Source: Verrucomicrobiales bacterium (GTDB lineage: Bacteria > Verrucomicrobiota > Verrucomicrobiia > Limisphaerales > UBA11320). From it: a stretch of 64,000 bases of DNA. Location of the stretch: assembly GCA_016793885.1 (NCBI GenBank), contig JAEUHE010000133.1, positions 1 to 64,000 on the forward strand, in the 5' to 3' direction. A program made the position numbers and the translations under genes. Below the pieces are notes generated by a model that saw only the letters and a list, made by a program, of their open reading frames with translations, was not told the origin of the DNA and did not search any database. Shown here piece after piece: positions 61,219 through 64,000 of the stretch. The first letter of the stretch is position 1, and each line of letters starts with the position of its first letter.

Positions 61219-63627
61219 ATGAAATTCGCACTCCGCCAACTGCTGAAGAGCCCCGGCTTCACCGCCGTGGCGGTGCTCACGCTCGCGCTCGGCATCGGGG
61301 CGACGACGACCGTGTTCAGCCTGATCTATGGAGTGCTGCTGACTCCGCCACCGTACTCGCAGCCCGACCGGCTGGCGTTGATCAGCGCCGTGCGCACGGA
61401 TGGGCAGCGTTACTCGCGCGGCTGGCCCGCTGCGCAATGGGTGGAATGGCAGAAGGAATCGAAAACCTTCGAAACCATCGCGGCCTACGGTTGGATCTTC
61501 AACTTCCTGGTTCTGCCCGATGGCAGCGAGTCGATCGAGGGGATGCGGGTGACTACCGATTACTTCAAGGCATTGGGGGTTCATCCCGCGCTGGGCCGGG
61601 CGTTTAATGAGGCGGATGCGAAAGCCGAGGCTTCCTCCACGGTCATCATCGGCTACGACCTGTGGCAGCGGCGGTTTAACGGCGACACCAACGTCATCGG
61701 GCAAACGGTGCAGATCAGTCGCCAGCGCGGACGGCACACTATCGTGGGCGTGATGCCGCCGGGCGTTCGTTTCCTGCCCTCGCCAAACGTGGCGCAGGAG
61801 CCCAACTACAATGTGGACGCCAAGGTGGACTACTGGCTGCCCGCCGGGCTGTCGCCCAACAACCTGAAGAACCAATTCGCGTATCTGGTCGGTCGGCTCC
61901 GTCCGGGAGTGACTATGGCCGAGGCTCAGGCCGAGATCGTCGGGTTGGCGGCGCGGCAGGCCCAAGCGGATCGAGCCTTCGAAGGCATCTCTGCCCGGGT
62001 GCTCTCCTTGGAGTCTCAAAGAAATCTCGAAGGACGCCGATTGCTGCTGCCGGTGGCCGGGGCGGTGGCGCTGGTGTTCCTGATCGCTTGTGGCAATGCT
62101 GCGGGCCTCCTCCTCGCGCGGGGGCTCAAGCGGCAACATGAATACGCGATCCGGACAGCGCTGGGCGCAGGCACATTGCAATTATGCCGGCCCGTGCTGT
62201 TGGAGAGCCTGCTCCTGGCCATGTGCGGCGGAGTGGTGGGCGTGGCACTCTCCGTGGGGTGTGTGGATTTGCTCAAGTCGGTCGGTGGTGCGGGCATCCC
62301 CCGCCTGGACGACGTGCGGATTGGCTGGCCATTGGTCGCCTTCTGCTTGGGTGCGTCGGTTCTGGCAGGACTGGCCGCCGGAGTGCTGCCAGCCTTGCGC
62401 TCATTGCACCGTGACCCGGCCAACGAACTCAAGGCGGGTAACCGCACGGCGAGCTTAGGCTGCACCGAACGCCGTTTGCTGGGCCGCGTCGTGACGGCAC
62501 AAATCGCGTTGACCCTGGCCTTGCTCGTCGGGGCAGGCCTATTGATCCGCACCGTCCAATCGCTTGCCGAGGTCCGTCCGGGCTACGACACGCAGAACAT
62601 CCTCACGATGAGTGTGACTACGGTGGGGACAAACTATCTCAACTTCCACACAGCCGCGCTCGAACGGGTGGCGGAGTTGCCGGGCGTGCAGGCCGCAGCC
62701 TTTGGCTGGGGCGTACCGCTGACGGGCAACAAATGGGAGGTGACGCTGGAGATCGAAGGTCGGCCCAACCCGGATGGGCCGGGCAACAGGCTGAGCTTCC
62801 CCACGCGCTCCGTCACGCCGGATTACTTTTCGGCGCTGGGCCTGAAGCTGATGGAAGGACGCATTTTCCGCTCCGGCGATAACGAGCAGGCGCCGCGTGT
62901 GGCGATGCTGAACGCGGCCGCGGTCGATCGGTATTTCCCCGGTGAAAGCGCCTTGGGCCGAAGGCTAAAGCTTCGCGGCCAGACCAACCTCATCGAGATT
63001 GTCGGCGTCCTGGCCAATACGCGCACCGACGCGCTGACCGACGTAGCCGAACCCGAACTCTACCTCCCCTTCTGGCAGTCGAGTGCTTTCTCCAAGCATC
63101 TTGTGGTGCGGACACAAGGGGACCCGAACCTGATGGCGACCACGGTGGGGCGCGAGCTCCGCGCGATCGATCCCACCGTGTCGGTGGAAAATATCAAGAC
63201 CCTGGAGCGAATTCGCGCTGACTCCGTCGCGTCGCGGACCTTCGCCATGAATGTGCTGGTTGTCTTCGCGTTGGTGGCGTGCCTGCTGGCCGTGATCGGC
63301 ATCTACGGAGTGCTCTCGCTGGCGGTCGGATCGCGACAGACGGAGATTGCTATCCGCATGGCGGTCGGGGCTCAGCGCAACGACGTGCTTCGTATGATGC
63401 TAGGCGACGGTATGCGATTGGCTTTGGTCGGGGTTGGCATTGGGCTCGTGGTCGCCCTGCTGCTCGCGACGGCGCTGAAGACCTACCTGTTCTCAGTCAG
63501 TCCGGCTGATCCCTTCACGCTGTCTGCCATGGTGATCGTTGTCCTGGCGATCACGCTGGCGACCTGCTGGATCCCCGCCCGCCGCGCAGCACGTGTGGAT
63601 CCGATGGAGGCGTTGAGAGACAGTTAA
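61219..63627 (+). CDS. MacB/FtsX-type (ADOP) permease 4
   Basis: Permease of 802 residues. The N terminus reads [20 protein letters not shown] followed by GIGATTTVFSLIYGVLLTPP, a variant shared with the partial fifth gene (SPGF, GATT), whereas permeases 1 to 3 have NPGF and GAN. The periplasmic part includes FETIAAYGWIFNFLVLPDGS and ALGRAFNEADAKAE; the middle FtsX unit is LLPVAGAVALVFLIACGNAA; the C terminus is EIAIRMAVGAQRNDVLRMML and [18 protein letters not shown]. Permeases 4 and 5 therefore form a closer pair. Same predicted role as its neighbours. Confidence 0.92.
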   Translation: MKFALRQLLKSPGFTAVAVLTLALGIGATTTVFSLIYGVLLTPPPYSQPDRLALISAVRTDGQRYSRGWPAAQWVEWQKESKTFETIAAYGWIFNFLVLPDGSESIEGMRVTTDYFKALGVHPALGRAFNEADAKAEASSTVIIGYDLWQRRFNGDTNVIGQTVQISRQRGRHTIVGVMPPGVRFLPSPNVAQEPNYNVDAKVDYWLPAGLSPNNLKNQFAYLVGRLRPGVTMAEAQAEIVGLAARQAQADRAFEGISARVLSLESQRNLEGRRLLLPVAGAVALVFLIACGNAAGLLLARGLKRQHEYAIRTALGAGTLQLCRPVLLESLLLAMCGGVVGVALSVGCVDLLKSVGGAGIPRLDDVRIGWPLVAFCLGASVLAGLAAGVLPALRSLHRDPANELKAGNRTASLGCTERRLLGRVVTAQIALTLALLVGAGLLIRTVQSLAEVRPGYDTQNILTMSVTTVGTNYLNFHTAALERVAELPGVQAAAFGWGVPLTGNKWEVTLEIEGRPNPDGPGNRLSFPTRSVTPDYFSALGLKLMEGRIFRSGDNEQAPRVAMLNAAAVDRYFPGESALGRRLKLRGQTNLIEIVGVLANTRTDALTDVAEPELYLPFWQSSAFSKHLVVRTQGDPNLMATTVGRELRAIDPTVSVENIKTLERIRADSVASRTFAMNVLVVFALVACLLAVIGIYGVLSLAVGSRQTEIAIRMAVGAQRNDVLRMMLGDGMRLALVGVGIGLVVALLLATALKTYLFSVSPADPFTLSAMVIVVLAITLATCWIPARRAARVDPMEALRDS

Positions 63628-63781
63628 AAGTTATGAGTTATGAGTTATGAGCGAGAACCCTGGATAACAGCCCTACGGATATCGACAACCAATGCAATTT
63701 ATCTGCACTGCCCCGCTCCGCGCAACGCGCGGAGCCAGCAAACTGAACTCATAACTCATAACTTGTAACTCATAACTCCCC
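63628..63781. repeat. Conserved permease spacer, copy 4
   Basis: Fourth copy, a little more diverged: the core begins GCGAGAACCCTGGATAACAG, and the hairpin keeps its stem but has loop AAC in place of AGC (CTCCGCGC-AAC-GCGCGGAG). Heptamer arms are present on both sides. Confidence 0.85.
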
Positions 63782-64000
63782 ATGAAGTTCGCCCTCCGCC
63801 AACTCCTCAAAAGCCCCGGGTTCACCGCCGTGGCGGTGCTCACACTCGCGCTGGGCATCGGTGCGACGACGGCCCTTTTCAGCGTTGTCTACGGCGTGCT
63901 CATCAGTCCCTATCCCTACGCTAAGCCTGACGAGATCTGGGCTCCGGGCGTTCGCAGTGTCGAAGCGGACGAAACGATGCGACCCTATCGGTTCAGCGAG
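63782..64000 (+). CDS. MacB/FtsX-type (ADOP) permease 5, cut by window end
   Basis: The first 73 codons of a fifth permease: [20 protein letters not shown], then [20 protein letters not shown] and ISPYPYAKPDEIWAPGVRSV. The frame is open to the last base of the window. It shares the SPGF and GATT variants with permease 4. The remainder of the gene, and possibly more paralogues, lie outside the window. Confidence 0.88.
   Translation, partial: MKFALRQLLKSPGFTAVAVLTLALGIGATTALFSVVYGVLISPYPYAKPDEIWAPGVRSVEADETMRPYRFSE

Overview
The window reads as a chromosomal segment of a GC-rich Verrucomicrobiota bacterium, probably a Pedosphaera/Limisphaerales-type soil or freshwater lineage. This placement is inferred from gene families: a cytochrome-type DUF1549/DUF1553 gene paired with a DUF1501 gene, a planctomycete/verrucomicrobial ECF sigma factor, a Ser/Thr kinase with WD40 repeats, DUF5069, four-helix-bundle (23S rRNA IVP-type) genes and arrays of long MacB/FtsX (ADOP-type) permeases. 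No rRNA, tRNA, CRISPR array, integrase or transposase gene was recognised.

Layout. 0.2-4.7 kb: secreted trypsin-like protease, large secreted protein, convergent FAD oxidase. 5.2-9.8 kb: PSD1-type cytochrome and DUF1501 pair. 10-10.5 kb: exported protein with two CCxxC metal-binding-like repeats. 10.6-31.3 kb: ECF sigma factor, then a tightly spaced run of seven genes for exported or membrane-anchored proteins (Kelch protein, HPDHDN-motif protein, fibre-like protein, 2922-residue giant, calcium-loop protein, MORN-type protein, Ig-like protein), closed by a membrane Ser/Thr kinase with a WD40 sensor half. 31.6-39.5 kb: membrane protein, GAF/sigma-54 activator, three small metabolic or stress genes, a ParE-like toxin remnant, a discoidin-type protein and a PhnA-type protein. 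39.7-43.2 kb: SWIM/SNF2 helicase. 43.5-47.1 kb: GYF-domain membrane protein and an NtrYX-like two-component pair. 47.1-64 kb: a structured tandem repeat, a sigma-54 promoter with upstream dyads, then tolC - hlyD - 4HB - ATPase - 4HB - ATPase - five consecutive permease genes, the last cut by the window end.

Three things stand out. First, the C-terminal third of the giant protein has the order of parts expected of a Tc-toxin A subunit: long helices, a glycine-rich hydrophobic hairpin tip, long helices, then a beta domain ending in a DVxL strand. It is encoded with a Kelch propeller and a fibre-like protein in one apparent operon bracketed by a sigma factor and a kinase. Second, every gene junction of the efflux operon carries a cassette bounded by inverted arrays of 7-bp units. 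The cores hold intact or decayed four-helix-bundle genes, or a conserved hairpin element between permeases. Third, the efflux operon is preceded by a near-consensus -24/-12 promoter and two matching dyads two helical turns apart, directly downstream of a sigma-54 activator and its sensor kinase.

The intergenic DNA is unusually rich in structured repeats: 123-bp units that fold into four hairpins inside a closing stem, a 484-bp element with 19-bp terminal inverted repeats, a two-hairpin element whose stems are kept while loops change, and several long inverted pairs. All family assignments come from reading the sequence; no database search or alignment was run.
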